Source of the DNA: an uncultured Eubacteriales bacterium
GTDB lineage: Bacteria > Bacillota > Clostridia > Christensenellales > Aristaeellaceae
Direction: 5' to 3'
Length of the DNA stretch: 64,000 bases
Assembly (NCBI GenBank): GCA_902793605.1
Contig: CADBEB010000009.1
Span: forward strand, 1 to 64,000
Under the pieces are notes generated by a model. It searched no databases and was not told the DNA's origin. It saw only the letters and a list, made by a program, of their open reading frames with translations. The translations under genes and the position numbers were made by a program. Shown here piece after piece: positions 51,339 through 61,418 of this stretch (its first letter is position 1; every line of letters starts with the position of its first letter).

Positions 51339-53297
51339 ATGGATAAATCGATTCTGACTCTGGAACAGACCCGCATTGAGGACCCGTTCTGGTTCCGTGT
51401 GCGTGAGACGGTCCGCCGCGAAGGCATCCCCTACCAGTGGAAAGCCCTCAACGATGAGATCCCCGGCGCCGAGCCCAGCCGCTGTATGCGGAACTTCCGC
51501 ATCGCCGCCGGCAAAATGCAGGGAGAACATGCCGGTTTCATCTTCCAGGACAGCGATATCGCCAAGTGGATCGAAGGCGCCGCCTTTTCCCTCCGCTGGT
51601 ATCCGGATCCCGAACTGGAAAAGATCGTCGACGGTGCCATTGAGGAAGTCGTCGCCGCACAGCAGCCAGACGGCTACCTGGATACGTACTATATCATCAA
51701 CGGCCTGGACAAGCGCTGGACCAATCTGAAGGATAACCATGAGCTTTATTGCGCCGGCCATATGATCGAAGCGGCTGTTGCTTATTACCAGGTGACCGGC
51801 AAGCGCGTCCTCCTGGACGCTGTCATCCGCCTGGTCGACCACATCGATTCCGTCCTCGGCGCGGAAGAAGGCAAGCTACCGGGCTATCCCGGCCATCCCG
51901 TCATCGAAATGGCTCTCATGCGCCTGTATCAGGTGACCGGGAATCCGAAACACCTGAACCTTGCCCGCTATTTCGTGGACCAGCGGGGCCGTTCCCCCCT
52001 CTTCTTCGAGGAAGAAGACAAGCGCAACGGGAATAAATTTTACTGGAAGGACAGTTACTTCCGCTATCAGTACTACCAGGCCGGCAAGCCGGTCCGCGAG
52101 CAGGAGGACGCGGAAGGACACGCCGTCCGTGCCATGTACCTTTATTCCGGCATGGCCGACGTTGCCAGGGAAACCGGGGATTCCTCCCTGGCAGACTCCT
52201 GCCGCCGTCTCTGGCGCAGCGTGGTTTCCCGCCGAATGTACATCACCGGCTCCATCGGTTCCTCCGAATACGGCGAGGCGTTCACCTTTGATTACGACCT
52301 GCCCAACGATACGGTCTACGGGGAAACCTGTGCCGCCATCGGCCTGGTCTTTTTTGCCCGGCGCATGCTTTCCCTGGAGCCGAAAGCGGAGTACGCTGAC
52401 GTCATGGAGCGTGCCCTTTACAACGGCGTCATTTCCGGTATGCAGCTGGACGGCCGCAGATTCTTCTACGTCAATCCGCTCGAGGTCCTTCCCGAAGCCT
52501 CCCTCAAGGATCACGGCAAACACCATGTGAAGGTGGAACGGCAGAAGTGGTTCGGATGTGCTTGCTGCCCGCCGAATGTCATCCGCCTCGTTTCCTCCCT
52601 GGAGGATTATATCGCGTCCGTCCGCGGAGATGCGCTGTATCTGCATCTCTATACCGGCGGCGATCTGAAACTTTCCGTGGGCGGAACACCTGTTTCCCTG
52701 AAGACGGAAACCGATTATCCATGGAGCGGAGCCATCTCCGTCACCGTCACGTCGGAAACGCCGGTCTCCTTTGCACTGAACCTGCGCGTCCCGGCCTGGT
52801 GTTCCTCCTGGACGCTGAAACTGAACGGCCGGGCGGTCACCCCGGACCTTACTGATGGATACCTTACCCTTTCCCGCACCTGGAATCCGGGGGACCGTCT
52901 GGAGCTCTCCCTGGATATGCCCGTTTCCTTCGTTTCCGCCAATCCCCGGGTTTACGAGGATGCCGGAAAGGTCGCCGTGACCCGCGGCCCCCTGGTTTAT
53001 TGCCTCGAAGAACCGGACAACGGAAAGGATCTCCATCTTCTCCGGCTCGGGGCTGTCCGTCCGGAGGATTGCCGGGTCGAATGGAAGCCGGAAAAGCTGG
53101 GAGGGATCATGGAGATCACTACCCCCGGCATCCGGGAAAGCGACGCGGGCTGGGGCGACACGCTTTACAGTTCCGAAAAGGCCATTGCCTCCGCGCCGGT
53201 CTCCCTGACCTGGATCCCGTACTATGCCTGGGCAAACCGCGACCCCGGTGAAATGCGCGTCTGGATCCGGAAAGATACCATTTCCCCTTCCGCCTGA
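51339..53297 (+). CDS. GH127 beta-L-arabinofuranosidase (DUF1680)
   Basis: The 652-residue enzyme matches family GH127. The zinc-thiolate site of the family appears as YGETCAAIG (Glu and Cys, two residues apart) and FGCACCPPNVIR (adjacent Cys). In the Bifidobacterium enzyme HypBA1 one such Cys is the nucleophile. The product releases arabinofuranose from beta-linked arabino-oligosaccharides such as those of plant extensins. There is no signal peptide, so it degrades imported oligosaccharides in the cytoplasm. AGGAG precedes the ATG. It completes the ABC operon. Confidence 0.93.
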   Translation: MDKSILTLEQTRIEDPFWFRVRETVRREGIPYQWKALNDEIPGAEPSRCMRNFRIAAGKMQGEHAGFIFQDSDIAKWIEGAAFSLRWYPDPELEKIVDGAIEEVVAAQQPDGYLDTYYIINGLDKRWTNLKDNHELYCAGHMIEAAVAYYQVTGKRVLLDAVIRLVDHIDSVLGAEEGKLPGYPGHPVIEMALMRLYQVTGNPKHLNLARYFVDQRGRSPLFFEEEDKRNGNKFYWKDSYFRYQYYQAGKPVREQEDAEGHAVRAMYLYSGMADVARETGDSSLADSCRRLWRSVVSRRMYITGSIGSSEYGEAFTFDYDLPNDTVYGETCAAIGLVFFARRMLSLEPKAEYADVMERALYNGVISGMQLDGRRFFYVNPLEVLPEASLKDHGKHHVKVERQKWFGCACCPPNVIRLVSSLEDYIASVRGDALYLHLYTGGDLKLSVGGTPVSLKTETDYPWSGAISVTVTSETPVSFALNLRVPAWCSSWTLKLNGRAVTPDLTDGYLTLSRTWNPGDRLELSLDMPVSFVSANPRVYEDAGKVAVTRGPLVYCLEEPDNGKDLHLLRLGAVRPEDCRVEWKPEKLGGIMEITTPGIRESDAGWGDTLYSSEKAIASAPVSLTWIPYYAWANRDPGEMRVWIRKDTISPSA

Positions 53298-53350
53298 CCG
53301 AACAATAAAACCCATCGGTTTCAGCATCTTCGGCGGACAATTGGAAAGGC

Positions 53351-53379
53351 TTGACCGAAAAACCTGCATCGTGTAAGCT
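53351..53379 (+). promoter_or_regulatory. Candidate promoter of the alkD-like gene
   Basis: TTGACC (53351-53356), 17 bases, TAAGCT (53374-53379), 40 bases before the ATG. Confidence 0.5.
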
Positions 53380-53418
53380 GAAACTGCCGAATATTCCGGA
53401 AATCAATGGGAGCAAAGA

Positions 53419-54114
53419 ATGGATACGATCACAGCAGAATTATTCCGTTTGCAGGATACAGGCTATGCGGCCATACAGGTACGGATCATCCCGACAGTGT
53501 CGGCGGACCGGATCATCGGTGTCCGGACGCCGGCGCTCCGTGCCTTAGCGAAGGAGCTGGCCAGGGATCCGGGAGCAGCCTCGTTCCTGTCATCCCTTCC
53601 GCACCGATACTTCGATGAAAACCAGCTGCACGCCTTTGTGATCTCCCTGGAAAAAGATTTTGACACATGCGTTGCACAGGTTGAAGCCTTTCTTCCGTAT
53701 ATCGACAACTGGGCCACCTGCGATCAGCTTTCTCCGAAAGCGTTCAAAAAAACACCGGAGAAGCTGCTTCCGTATGTCCGGAAATGGATCCGGTCGGACA
53801 GGGTTTACACGGTCCGGTTTGCGATCGGCATGCTCATGCAGCATTTTCTGGACGAGCGGTTCGATCCCGTCTGTGTGGAATGGGTAGCGGCCGTCCGGTC
53901 CGAAGAATACTATATCAACATGATGATCGCCTGGTATTTTGCAACGGCCCTGGCGAAACAGTATGACGCCGTCCTTCCATACCTGGAGGAAAGGAAGCTC
54001 GCCATCTGGACCCATAACAAAGCGATTCAGAAAAGCCTGGAGAGCTACCGGATCACGCCGGAACAGAAAGTGTACCTGAGAACCCTGAAGATCCGGCCGG
54101 CTTCAGGCCGCTGA
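53419..54114 (+). CDS. AlkD-like DNA alkylation repair protein
   Basis: The 231-residue, all-helical protein has the HEAT-like repeat character of the DNA alkylation repair (AlkC/AlkD) family. It carries IIGVRTPALRALAKELAR, YIDNWATCDQLSPKAFK and SDRVYTVRFAIGMLMQHFLDER-type segments. AlkD excises N3- and N7-alkylated purines without base flipping. Length is typical. It has its own promoter and is followed after 58 bases by a GNAT gene. Confidence 0.85.
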   Translation: MDTITAELFRLQDTGYAAIQVRIIPTVSADRIIGVRTPALRALAKELARDPGAASFLSSLPHRYFDENQLHAFVISLEKDFDTCVAQVEAFLPYIDNWATCDQLSPKAFKKTPEKLLPYVRKWIRSDRVYTVRFAIGMLMQHFLDERFDPVCVEWVAAVRSEEYYINMMIAWYFATALAKQYDAVLPYLEERKLAIWTHNKAIQKSLESYRITPEQKVYLRTLKIRPASGR

Positions 54115-54172
54115 TCACGGTCGCGTTTCCCCCGGCAAAAAACAAACAGACAATAAAGGCAGATGAGCGATC

Positions 54173-54682
54173 ATGATCCGTCTGGAAAGGATCAGCGGAA
54201 ACAATATATGGGAAATTCTCAAACTGACTGTCGGCGATGATCAAAAGAGCTTCGTTGCTGCAAATGACGTCAGTATCATCGAGGCTTATATCGCGCTGAC
54301 ATCGGGAGGCCATGCTTTCCCCTTCGGGATCTATGACGAAGAGACCCCGGTCGGCTTCTGCATGATCGGTTACGGCACCGACGATTCCTGGGAGGATGCC
54401 CCGGCGGTCGCGCAGAACAGCTATAACCTCTGGCGGTTTATGATCGACCGGCGGTACCAGGGAAAAGGCTACGGGAAGGCTGCCATGAGGCTGATTCTTG
54501 ACTTCATCGTCACGCAGCCCTGCGGCCCGGCCGAGCTCTGCTGGCTTTCCTATGGGCCGGAAAACTCCGCTGCCAAAGCCCTGTATGCGGCCTTTGGTTT
54601 CCGGGAGACCGGCGAATGGGATGGAGACGAGGTTATCGCCGTCAAACCGCTGGGAAAAAACCCTGATCTGAACCGTGTATAA
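54173..54682 (+). CDS. GNAT acetyltransferase, spermidine/diamine type
   Basis: The 169-residue single-domain GNAT reads WRFMIDRRYQGKGYGKAAMR (acetyl-CoA loop) followed by SYGPENSAAKALYAAFGF, resembling diamine/spermidine N-acetyltransferases such as BltD. The true substrate is not defined by sequence. It lies between an AlkD-like gene and the convergent GH2 gene. Confidence 0.85.
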   Translation: MIRLERISGNNIWEILKLTVGDDQKSFVAANDVSIIEAYIALTSGGHAFPFGIYDEETPVGFCMIGYGTDDSWEDAPAVAQNSYNLWRFMIDRRYQGKGYGKAAMRLILDFIVTQPCGPAELCWLSYGPENSAAKALYAAFGFRETGEWDGDEVIAVKPLGKNPDLNRV

Positions 54683-54725
54683 AGACAGGCGCAATGGCGG
54701 AAACCGACACTGCCGGTATTTCCGC

Positions 54726-57104
54726 TCATTCAATCCAGTGCAGTCGGATCTCTTCCTGCGTCAGTTCCCGGTCTGCCCGGACGGTTCGGGTCTCACCCGG
54801 ATACAGCGCAAACCAGTTGTCGGAAAACCGGGCATCCCGTGCCTGGAGCTCCACGCCCATACAGAAAGCATCTACGGTCAGGGATATCTGATCGCCGTCG
54901 CAGCGGATCCGGATATCCGGCCGTTCAAAAGGAAAATACTTCGGCAAAACAGCGAGGGCTTCCCTTTCGCTCACTGTCGTGCCGTTCTCATCTTCCAGCA
55001 GGATCTGGCCGATGGGGCAGTCTGTCCCGGCCGGAGGCCGGATCGCTCCGATCCGGACCGTGCTCAGCGGTGAACACCGGACTGCTGTCCGCGCTTCACC
55101 GCATTTCAGCCCCTTCTCATCCCGGCAGATACACACTGCCGTTCCCCGGAATTCCCGGCGGGTTTCGTTCGTCACCCAGACGCTGAACCCGCTCTCTTCT
55201 TTTTTCAGACTCGCAGCCACCGGCGCGAAAAAGTGTGCCGATTCGTACTGCAGCGCTTTCCACCGGCCCATGGAATCGATGCTGGACCAGCTTGCCACCG
55301 GCCAGCAGTCGTTCAGTTGCCAGTAGATCGCGCCCATACAGCGCCCCCGGTTCCTGCGCCAGTGCTCAACCCCCGCCCGGATTGCCTCCGCCTGGAGCCA
55401 CTGGCTTGCGTGAACAAGCTTCTCCATGGAGAAGGGATAGCGCAGGGTCTGGGACAGGTAATAGAGCATCGTGGCATTGCCGCTGCGGCATTTCTGATGA
55501 CTTTCCATCACCCGCGAAAACGGATTCATCTCCCGCTCGTCATGTACAAATGTGTTCAGCGTATCCATGCAAGGGAAGGATTCAAACCCGAATTCCGAGC
55601 AGAACCGGGGAAAGCGCTCCTCAAAGTCGGAAAACGGTTTCCTGCCGTGCCAGACGGACCAGTCGTGTACGTCACCCCGGTCCAGGTCATTCGGCTGGTC
55701 AAACCCGCCGCCCGAAGAGGGAGAGGACGGCCAGTAGAAACTGTCCGGCGCCTCCTGTTCGCAGACTTCCCGCAGAACGCTCTCAAACTGTTCCAGATAG
55801 TCTTTTTTCAGACTTTCAGGCTGTTCCCGCACGTTTCCCCATTCGATCCAGGCCGTTTCCATCTCATTGTTGCCGCAGATCAAGCCGAGGGACGCGTGAT
55901 GGCGGATCCGGCGCAGGTTGTCCTTTGCTTCCCGCCGGATATTCTCCCGGAACGCCTCTGTCATCTTATAGGTATTGCACGCAAACATCAGGTCCTGCCA
56001 GACCACCAGTCCGTACTCGTCGCACAGGTCGTAAAAATCATCTGAAGGATAGATCCCGCCTCCCCAGACGCGGATCGTGTTGAAATGGCAGTCCCTGCAA
56101 TCCCGTAGCAGCCGGGCCGTCCTCTCCCGGTTCATCCGCGTGACCAGGTTATCCTCGGGAATATAATCCGCGCCCATGGCAAAGAAATCCGTCCCGTTGC
56201 AGCAGAAAGAAAAGCTTTCGCCCCATTCATCCTTTTTCCGGGACACGGTGATCGTCCTGAGCCCCAGGCGAAGCGTCCGTTCATCCTCGATGTTGTCTCC
56301 TGTCACCGCCCGAACCTTCAGCGTGTACAGCGGCTGGCCACCCAGGCCGTTCGGCCACCACAGCCTCGGTTCCTGAACGTGCAGGCTCAGTGTTTCACCG
56401 GACACCGCCGCACCTTCCGCTGTGATGCCGCCCTCCGGATCCAGCAGTGTTGCCTCCATTCGTTCCGCCCCGGTTTCCACCGTGACCGCAACGGTGACTT
56501 CCCCCGCCCTGTGTTCCTGCCGGATCCGGAGATCCCCGATCCGGCTGTCGTAAAACTCCAGTCGGCATGGCCGCCAGATCCCGGCATCCGGCAGACAGGG
56601 ACCCCAGTCCCATCCGAACATATAATGTGCTTTCCGGATGGCTCCGGTCCAGAGAAGCTCACTGCCGCCGGTATAGGTAATATCCGGGTTTTCCTCCGCC
56701 GCCCGGCGGATCTCCGCCAGCGCCGGAAAAAAGGTGACCTTCAGACGGTTGATCCCCGGCTTCAGCTGGTCCTTCACCGGAATCCGCCAGGTGCGGTGCA
56801 TGTTGTCTGTCCTGGCCACCATCCTGCCGTTGAGCTCGATCTCCGCAAGCGTATCCAGCCCTTCAAACACCAGATCCGCATGGGCCGCGCCCAGTTGTTC
56901 CGCGGTCACGGAAAACTCCCGCTCAAAGTGCCAGGTTGTTTCCGTCTGCGCACAGGCCGCCGTTTCGTTCATTTCATCGTAGGGATCACGGATCGCGCCG
57001 TTTTCCAGCAGCGTGCCCAGCACCGTGCCGGGAACGGAAGCCTGAAAACGCCGTCCGTCCTCACCGGTCATGGTCCAGGGGCCGCACAGAGACAGTTTAT
57101 TCAT
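54726..57104 (-). CDS. GH2 beta-mannosidase
   Basis: The 792-residue enzyme has the sugar-binding, immunoglobulin-like and TIM-barrel order of GH2. The acid/base Glu sits in CGNNEMETAW and the nucleophile Glu in FCSEFGFES. N-terminal WHFEREF and GWDWGP are typical of beta-mannosidases (MndA/ManB). It would release mannose from the non-reducing end of mannan or N-glycan cores. No signal peptide; cytoplasmic. The start ATG 57104 has AAGGAG 7 bases upstream; the ORF open upstream of it is promoter sequence. Its promoter (TTGACA/TAAAAT) is back to back with that of the NRPS gene. Confidence 0.92.
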   Translation of the reverse strand: MNKLSLCGPWTMTGEDGRRFQASVPGTVLGTLLENGAIRDPYDEMNETAACAQTETTWHFEREFSVTAEQLGAAHADLVFEGLDTLAEIELNGRMVARTDNMHRTWRIPVKDQLKPGINRLKVTFFPALAEIRRAAEENPDITYTGGSELLWTGAIRKAHYMFGWDWGPCLPDAGIWRPCRLEFYDSRIGDLRIRQEHRAGEVTVAVTVETGAERMEATLLDPEGGITAEGAAVSGETLSLHVQEPRLWWPNGLGGQPLYTLKVRAVTGDNIEDERTLRLGLRTITVSRKKDEWGESFSFCCNGTDFFAMGADYIPEDNLVTRMNRERTARLLRDCRDCHFNTIRVWGGGIYPSDDFYDLCDEYGLVVWQDLMFACNTYKMTEAFRENIRREAKDNLRRIRHHASLGLICGNNEMETAWIEWGNVREQPESLKKDYLEQFESVLREVCEQEAPDSFYWPSSPSSGGGFDQPNDLDRGDVHDWSVWHGRKPFSDFEERFPRFCSEFGFESFPCMDTLNTFVHDEREMNPFSRVMESHQKCRSGNATMLYYLSQTLRYPFSMEKLVHASQWLQAEAIRAGVEHWRRNRGRCMGAIYWQLNDCWPVASWSSIDSMGRWKALQYESAHFFAPVAASLKKEESGFSVWVTNETRREFRGTAVCICRDEKGLKCGEARTAVRCSPLSTVRIGAIRPPAGTDCPIGQILLEDENGTTVSEREALAVLPKYFPFERPDIRIRCDGDQISLTVDAFCMGVELQARDARFSDNWFALYPGETRTVRADRELTQEEIRLHWIE

Positions 57105-57129
57105 CTTTTTCTGCTCCTTTCCGGTCGTT

Positions 57130-57158
57130 ATTTTATGCCCCGGTCTGTTTCCTGTCAA
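57130..57158 (-). promoter_or_regulatory. Promoter of the beta-mannosidase gene
   Basis: Minus strand TTGACA (57158-57153), 17-base spacer, TAAAAT (57135-57130). Confidence 0.75.
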
Positions 57159-57186
57159 TTCCGCTTATGATTGCTGCGGAACCGAT

Positions 57187-57225
57187 CCGGTTTCAATAGA
57201 CAGAACCGGTCCGGGAGAGTATAAT
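57187..57225 (+). promoter_or_regulatory. Promoter with dyad operator of the NRPS gene
   Basis: TAGACA (57197-57202), 17-base spacer, TATAAT (57220-57225). The dyad CCGGTT (57187-57192) and AACCGG (57204-57209), 11 bases apart, brackets the -35, so a repressor site is likely. Confidence 0.65.
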
Positions 57226-57280
57226 CCCGGTATCGGAACATTGCGTTGTGCGTCAGAAACAAAGAAGCCGGAGGAGCATT

Positions 57281-60184
57281 ATGAACACCATCCAGCGCCT
57301 TCTTTATGAATCCATGCGGGCCCATGCGGACCGGAGAGCGATCGTTGACTCCGGAAGCAGGAACAGCCTGACCTATTCGGAGCTTTATGACAGGGCTTCC
57401 TCCGTCGCCGGCTATCTTCGGTCCCAGGGGATGGACACCGGGGATTATGCGGTCATCGCGCTGACGAAGTCCGTTCCCTATATCATCGTGGAAGCCGCCT
57501 GTTTCCTGTTCGGTTTCGGCGCGGTTCCCATGGATGCCGGCTATCCGGAGGACCGGATCGCTTACACGGCAGAGAACGTCGGCGCGAAGATCATCATCCG
57601 CCCGACCATGCTGGAGGAGATCCTGTCCTGGCCGCAGAAAGCCGAATACCGGGAAGTGCCGGAAGACACTCCGGCCGTGGTCGTCTACACCTCCGGTTCG
57701 ACCGGCAAACCCAAGGGAATTCTGCACGACCAGGAGAGCCTCTACAATTCCGTCACGCGCCGACAGACCATCCTGAAACCTGAACCGGATGACATCGCCG
57801 GTCTGGTGCCGCCCTTTACCTTTATCGCCGGCGTGATTACCACGATGAACCCGCTGACCTGCGGCGCGTGCGTGACGCCGATCCCCCGGGAAGTCATCAT
57901 GAACCCGCGGGAACTCGCCCTGTTCATCGACCGGATGGGCATCACCTGGACCTACCTGTCCCCGAAAGTCCTGAAGGTCTTCCGGGAAACCGGACAGACC
58001 CTCCGGATGGTGACCACGGGCTCCGAACGGGTGTCCGGCATCGCGCCGCGGCGCTACCCGATCATGAATACCTACGGTATGTCGGAGACCGCCTCCGCCG
58101 TAGCCGGTTTCCTGATCGACAAAGCCTACGACAGTACCCCGCTCGGGCACGCGCTGGACGGCGTTTCGATCTATATCCTGGATGAGCACTGCAATAAGGT
58201 CAACGAAGGCGAAATCTGCGTCGCCGGGCATCTGCTGTCCCGCTATATCGGCCTGCCGGAGCTTACGGCGGAAAGGATCATCCCGAATCCGTTCCGGGCG
58301 GAGGATGGTCATGAACGCCTGCTGCGGACCGGAGACCTCGGCCGGTGGGATGAGGAAGGCCGCCTGGTCTATATCAACCGGATGGACTGGATGGTCAAGA
58401 TCAACGGCCAGCGCGTGGAACCCGGTGAGATCGAGGCAGTCATCAAGTCTGTTCACGGGGTTACGGACGCCGCCGTCAAGGGTTTCACGAAAGGCAACGG
58501 CCAGACATACCTGTGCGCCTATTATGTCGCAGCTGCGGAGGTAAAGGAGGACATCCTCCGCGCCGCTGTTTCCCGGAAGCTCCCCTTCTATATGATGCCG
58601 GCGCATTTCATCCCGCTGGACGCCATGCCCGTGAACGCTAATGGCAAGCTGGACCGGCTGTCCCTGAAGGAGCCGGAGGAGGAGCAGTTCGCTTCAGAGT
58701 ATGCCGCGCCGACCAATCCGACGGAGGAGCGCCTCTGCCGCGTCATGGCCGGGGTCCTGGGGGTTGACCGGGTCGGGATCAATGACGACTTCTTCCGGAT
58801 CGGCGGGGATTCCATCTCCTGCATGTCCCTGATCGCCCAGCTGAACGAGCTGAGGGTCAGCGTCCGGCTGCTCTATAAGCACAGGACCCCCGCCGCCATC
58901 GCGCAGGCGCTGAAAGACGCGCAGGCGATCACCGAAGCGGACAACGAGGACGAGGAGAACCGACTCGCGCTGAAGCAGGATCAGCCGCTGACCCCCTATC
59001 AGCTGTATTACCTGGATTACCAGCTCTATTCCCCGGAACTGATCGTGACCAACCTCCCCTACCTCTGCTCCTTCCCGCGGGAAGCAGTTGATCCGCAGGC
59101 GCTGAAGAAAGCCGTGGATCATGTAACGCACCACTTTGCGGCCTTCGGCACCGTGTTCATGTTCAACGACGCGGTCGAACTGATCCAGCGATACTGCCCG
59201 GACCGGATCCCGGAGATCGGGATCACCGAAACGACCGAGGCGCAGTTCACGGAAGAGAAAAAGGCCTTTATCCGCCCCTTCCGGATGATGAACGAGCTTC
59301 TCTGGCGCGCGCACATCTTCGTGACGGAATCCTATGTCCGCCTGCTGATGGATTTCGACCATGCCATTGCCGACGGCACCACGATCCGGCGGGTCTTCTG
59401 GCTGATCTTCGAGGCGCTGAACGGGCGGGAGTTGTATAAGGATCAGTATTATCTGTTCCTGCGCCGCCTCGCCCTGCACGCAAAGACGCCGGAAGCCCGG
59501 GCGGAGCATGAGCTGGTCCGGAAGCTGTACGACGGCCAATGGTCCCGGTACCCGCAGCCGGATTACGATTCCCGCGGAAACAGCAACCTGACGTATGCCG
59601 TTCCGACAAAACACACCCTCCGGGAATGCCAGGCCGCGGCGGAAGCAAGCAGCATCTCCCTGGGCGACGCGCTGGTGACTGCCGGGATGATGGCGTTGAG
59701 CCGCTTCAACGGAAATCCGCGTGTCTCTGTGGAATGGATCTTCAACGGCCGGGATGAGCAGTGGAAGAAAGACCTGGTCGGGCTTACGCTCTGCGGCATC
59801 CCGGCGGTCATGGATTTTGACCGGTGCAAAGACCGGGAGTCGATCCTCGCTGAAGCCCGAAAGCAGAATGAGCTCGGCCTCCAGTATGCGGAATACTCCT
59901 TCGCGCTGGAAAACATGTCGCCCGGACAGATCGAAAGCATGAAAATCGTCTACGAGCACGGCCTCGACCTGCCGGACAACATGCCGGCCGGGACCACCCT
60001 CGAGTGGGACGGCGGCTACTACAGCGGCATGCTCTGCCTCTTCCAGTTCCTTATCAATGAAGGCACTGCGGATGAGCCGCTGACCCTCGTCGCGGTCTGT
60101 CAGGGCAGCCGCTACTCGGAAGAAAGCGCGCAGCGCATGACCGCCTTGTTTTCTGACGCGCTGGAGGAGCTTTTGTTCCCTTAA
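57281..60184 (+). CDS. Single-module NRPS: adenylation, carrier, condensation
   Basis: The 967 residues hold an adenylation domain (~1-460: YTSGSTGKPKG, YGMSETAS, RTGDLGRW, Lys456 in NGKLDR), a peptidyl-carrier domain (~475-545: FFRIGGDSIS, Ser511 for phosphopantetheine) and a condensation-like domain (~570-967: MDFDHAIADGT with catalytic His694, one H of the usual HHxxxDG changed to D). It should load a carboxylic or amino acid and transfer it to an amine or alcohol. The lack of a terminal thioesterase and the C-terminal position of the condensation domain suggest ester or amide release. No phosphopantetheinyl transferase is nearby. Clear GGAGGAG site at the ATG. The product is unknown. Confidence 0.9.
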   Translation: MNTIQRLLYESMRAHADRRAIVDSGSRNSLTYSELYDRASSVAGYLRSQGMDTGDYAVIALTKSVPYIIVEAACFLFGFGAVPMDAGYPEDRIAYTAENVGAKIIIRPTMLEEILSWPQKAEYREVPEDTPAVVVYTSGSTGKPKGILHDQESLYNSVTRRQTILKPEPDDIAGLVPPFTFIAGVITTMNPLTCGACVTPIPREVIMNPRELALFIDRMGITWTYLSPKVLKVFRETGQTLRMVTTGSERVSGIAPRRYPIMNTYGMSETASAVAGFLIDKAYDSTPLGHALDGVSIYILDEHCNKVNEGEICVAGHLLSRYIGLPELTAERIIPNPFRAEDGHERLLRTGDLGRWDEEGRLVYINRMDWMVKINGQRVEPGEIEAVIKSVHGVTDAAVKGFTKGNGQTYLCAYYVAAAEVKEDILRAAVSRKLPFYMMPAHFIPLDAMPVNANGKLDRLSLKEPEEEQFASEYAAPTNPTEERLCRVMAGVLGVDRVGINDDFFRIGGDSISCMSLIAQLNELRVSVRLLYKHRTPAAIAQALKDAQAITEADNEDEENRLALKQDQPLTPYQLYYLDYQLYSPELIVTNLPYLCSFPREAVDPQALKKAVDHVTHHFAAFGTVFMFNDAVELIQRYCPDRIPEIGITETTEAQFTEEKKAFIRPFRMMNELLWRAHIFVTESYVRLLMDFDHAIADGTTIRRVFWLIFEALNGRELYKDQYYLFLRRLALHAKTPEARAEHELVRKLYDGQWSRYPQPDYDSRGNSNLTYAVPTKHTLRECQAAAEASSISLGDALVTAGMMALSRFNGNPRVSVEWIFNGRDEQWKKDLVGLTLCGIPAVMDFDRCKDRESILAEARKQNELGLQYAEYSFALENMSPGQIESMKIVYEHGLDLPDNMPAGTTLEWDGGYYSGMLCLFQFLINEGTADEPLTLVAVCQGSRYSEESAQRMTALFSDALEELLFP

Positions 60185-60206
60185 CACTTTCACCAGGGAG
60201 TATCGG

Positions 60207-61418
60207 ATGCTGACCATCACTCGCGAACAGGCACGGCAGTTCGTCCTGCTCAAACAGGGGCTGCTCGGGAAACACCGTTTCATCGGAAAAAACGGTGCCT
60301 TTCAGTATGTCCGCCAGGCTGGCTGCATCCAGTACGATCCCGTGGATGTATGCGGGAAAAATGCCGAACTGACCCTGCAGTCCCGGGTAAAAGGTTTTAC
60401 AAAGCAGACGCTGCACGATCTTCTCTACCTGGATCGTCTCCTGGTGGATTACTCTGACAAGGAACTGTCCATCTGGCCCAGTGAAGACTGGCCCTTCTTC
60501 TCCGGATACCGGGAAAGGAGCAAAGCGCTCAGCCGCACCTTTGCAGGCATTCCCGATCTGGAGGAAAAAGCGATCGCCTATATCCGGGAAAACGGTCCCG
60601 TCAGCAGCGATACCCTTCCCATCGAAGGGACGATCTTCTGGCATTCCTCCATGCACTGGAGCGGCCACTGGGACCGGGAATCGCAGGCCGCGCGTTCCGT
60701 GCTGGAGCAGCTCTATACGGACGGCGTCCTGCTGATCCACCACAAGGCCGGATCCCGGAAGTTCTATGACCTGGCCGAAAAGTACCTCCCGGCCGGTCTG
60801 CTGGCGGCGCCGAATCCCTGCCCGGATGAGGCTTCCTGGCTGGCCTGGCGCGTGAAACGAAGGATTGGGGCGGTCGGCCTGCTCTGGAACCGCCGTTCCG
60901 ACGCATGGCTCGGGATTGATATGACTCCGGAGCAACGGGAGGCTGCTTTCCGCCGTCTGGAAAAGGAAAGAACCATCACAGCGGTTCAGGTGGAAGGCCT
61001 GCGCTTCCCGATCTTCATGATGAGCGAGGATATACCGCTCCTGGAGTCCGTCCTCTCCGGACAGGTCCCGCCGGTCGCAAGGCTTGAATTCCTGGCTCCG
61101 CTCGATCCGATGCTGTGGGACCGGAACCTGATCGAGGCCCTCTGGGATTACCGGTATTCGTGGGAGATCTACACTCCGGTCGCAAAGCGGAAATACGGCT
61201 ACTATGTCCTGCCGATGCTCTGCGGCGACCGGTTCGTCGGCAGGATCGAGCCAAAGGCGGACAAAAAAACAAAGGCTCTCACCGTCCGTAATGTCTGGTT
61301 CGAGCCGGGTGTCCGTCAGACGAAGAAACTCTCCGCGCTGATCGACAAGGCCGTTCAGCGCCTGGCGAAGTTCAACGGCTGCGAAGTACAGCGATCGTTT
61401 ACAGCGCCTTCCCCATGA
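60207..61418 (+). CDS. YcaQ/AlkX-type winged-helix DNA glycosylase
   Basis: The 403-residue protein belongs to the HTH_42/YcaQ family of three winged helices. It carries QYDPVDVCGKNAELTLQSRV (the conserved Q-x-D region), LDRLLVDYSDKELSIWP, and FLAPLDPMLWDRNL. E. coli YcaQ unhooks DNA interstrand crosslinks and homologues protect antibiotic producers. That is notable beside an NRPS gene ending 22 bases upstream, though DNA crosslink formation by the product is not implied. AGGGAG precedes the ATG. Its last 20 bases overlap the convergent dehydrogenase gene. Confidence 0.88.
   Translation: MLTITREQARQFVLLKQGLLGKHRFIGKNGAFQYVRQAGCIQYDPVDVCGKNAELTLQSRVKGFTKQTLHDLLYLDRLLVDYSDKELSIWPSEDWPFFSGYRERSKALSRTFAGIPDLEEKAIAYIRENGPVSSDTLPIEGTIFWHSSMHWSGHWDRESQAARSVLEQLYTDGVLLIHHKAGSRKFYDLAEKYLPAGLLAAPNPCPDEASWLAWRVKRRIGAVGLLWNRRSDAWLGIDMTPEQREAAFRRLEKERTITAVQVEGLRFPIFMMSEDIPLLESVLSGQVPPVARLEFLAPLDPMLWDRNLIEALWDYRYSWEIYTPVAKRKYGYYVLPMLCGDRFVGRIEPKADKKTKALTVRNVWFEPGVRQTKKLSALIDKAVQRLAKFNGCEVQRSFTAPSP

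Noticed and set aside
60207..61418. YcaQ-type gene as a self-resistance gene for the neighbouring NRPS product
   Set aside because: The NRPS has no features of a DNA-crosslinker pathway; adjacency alone does not support it, so I only note it in the gene entry.
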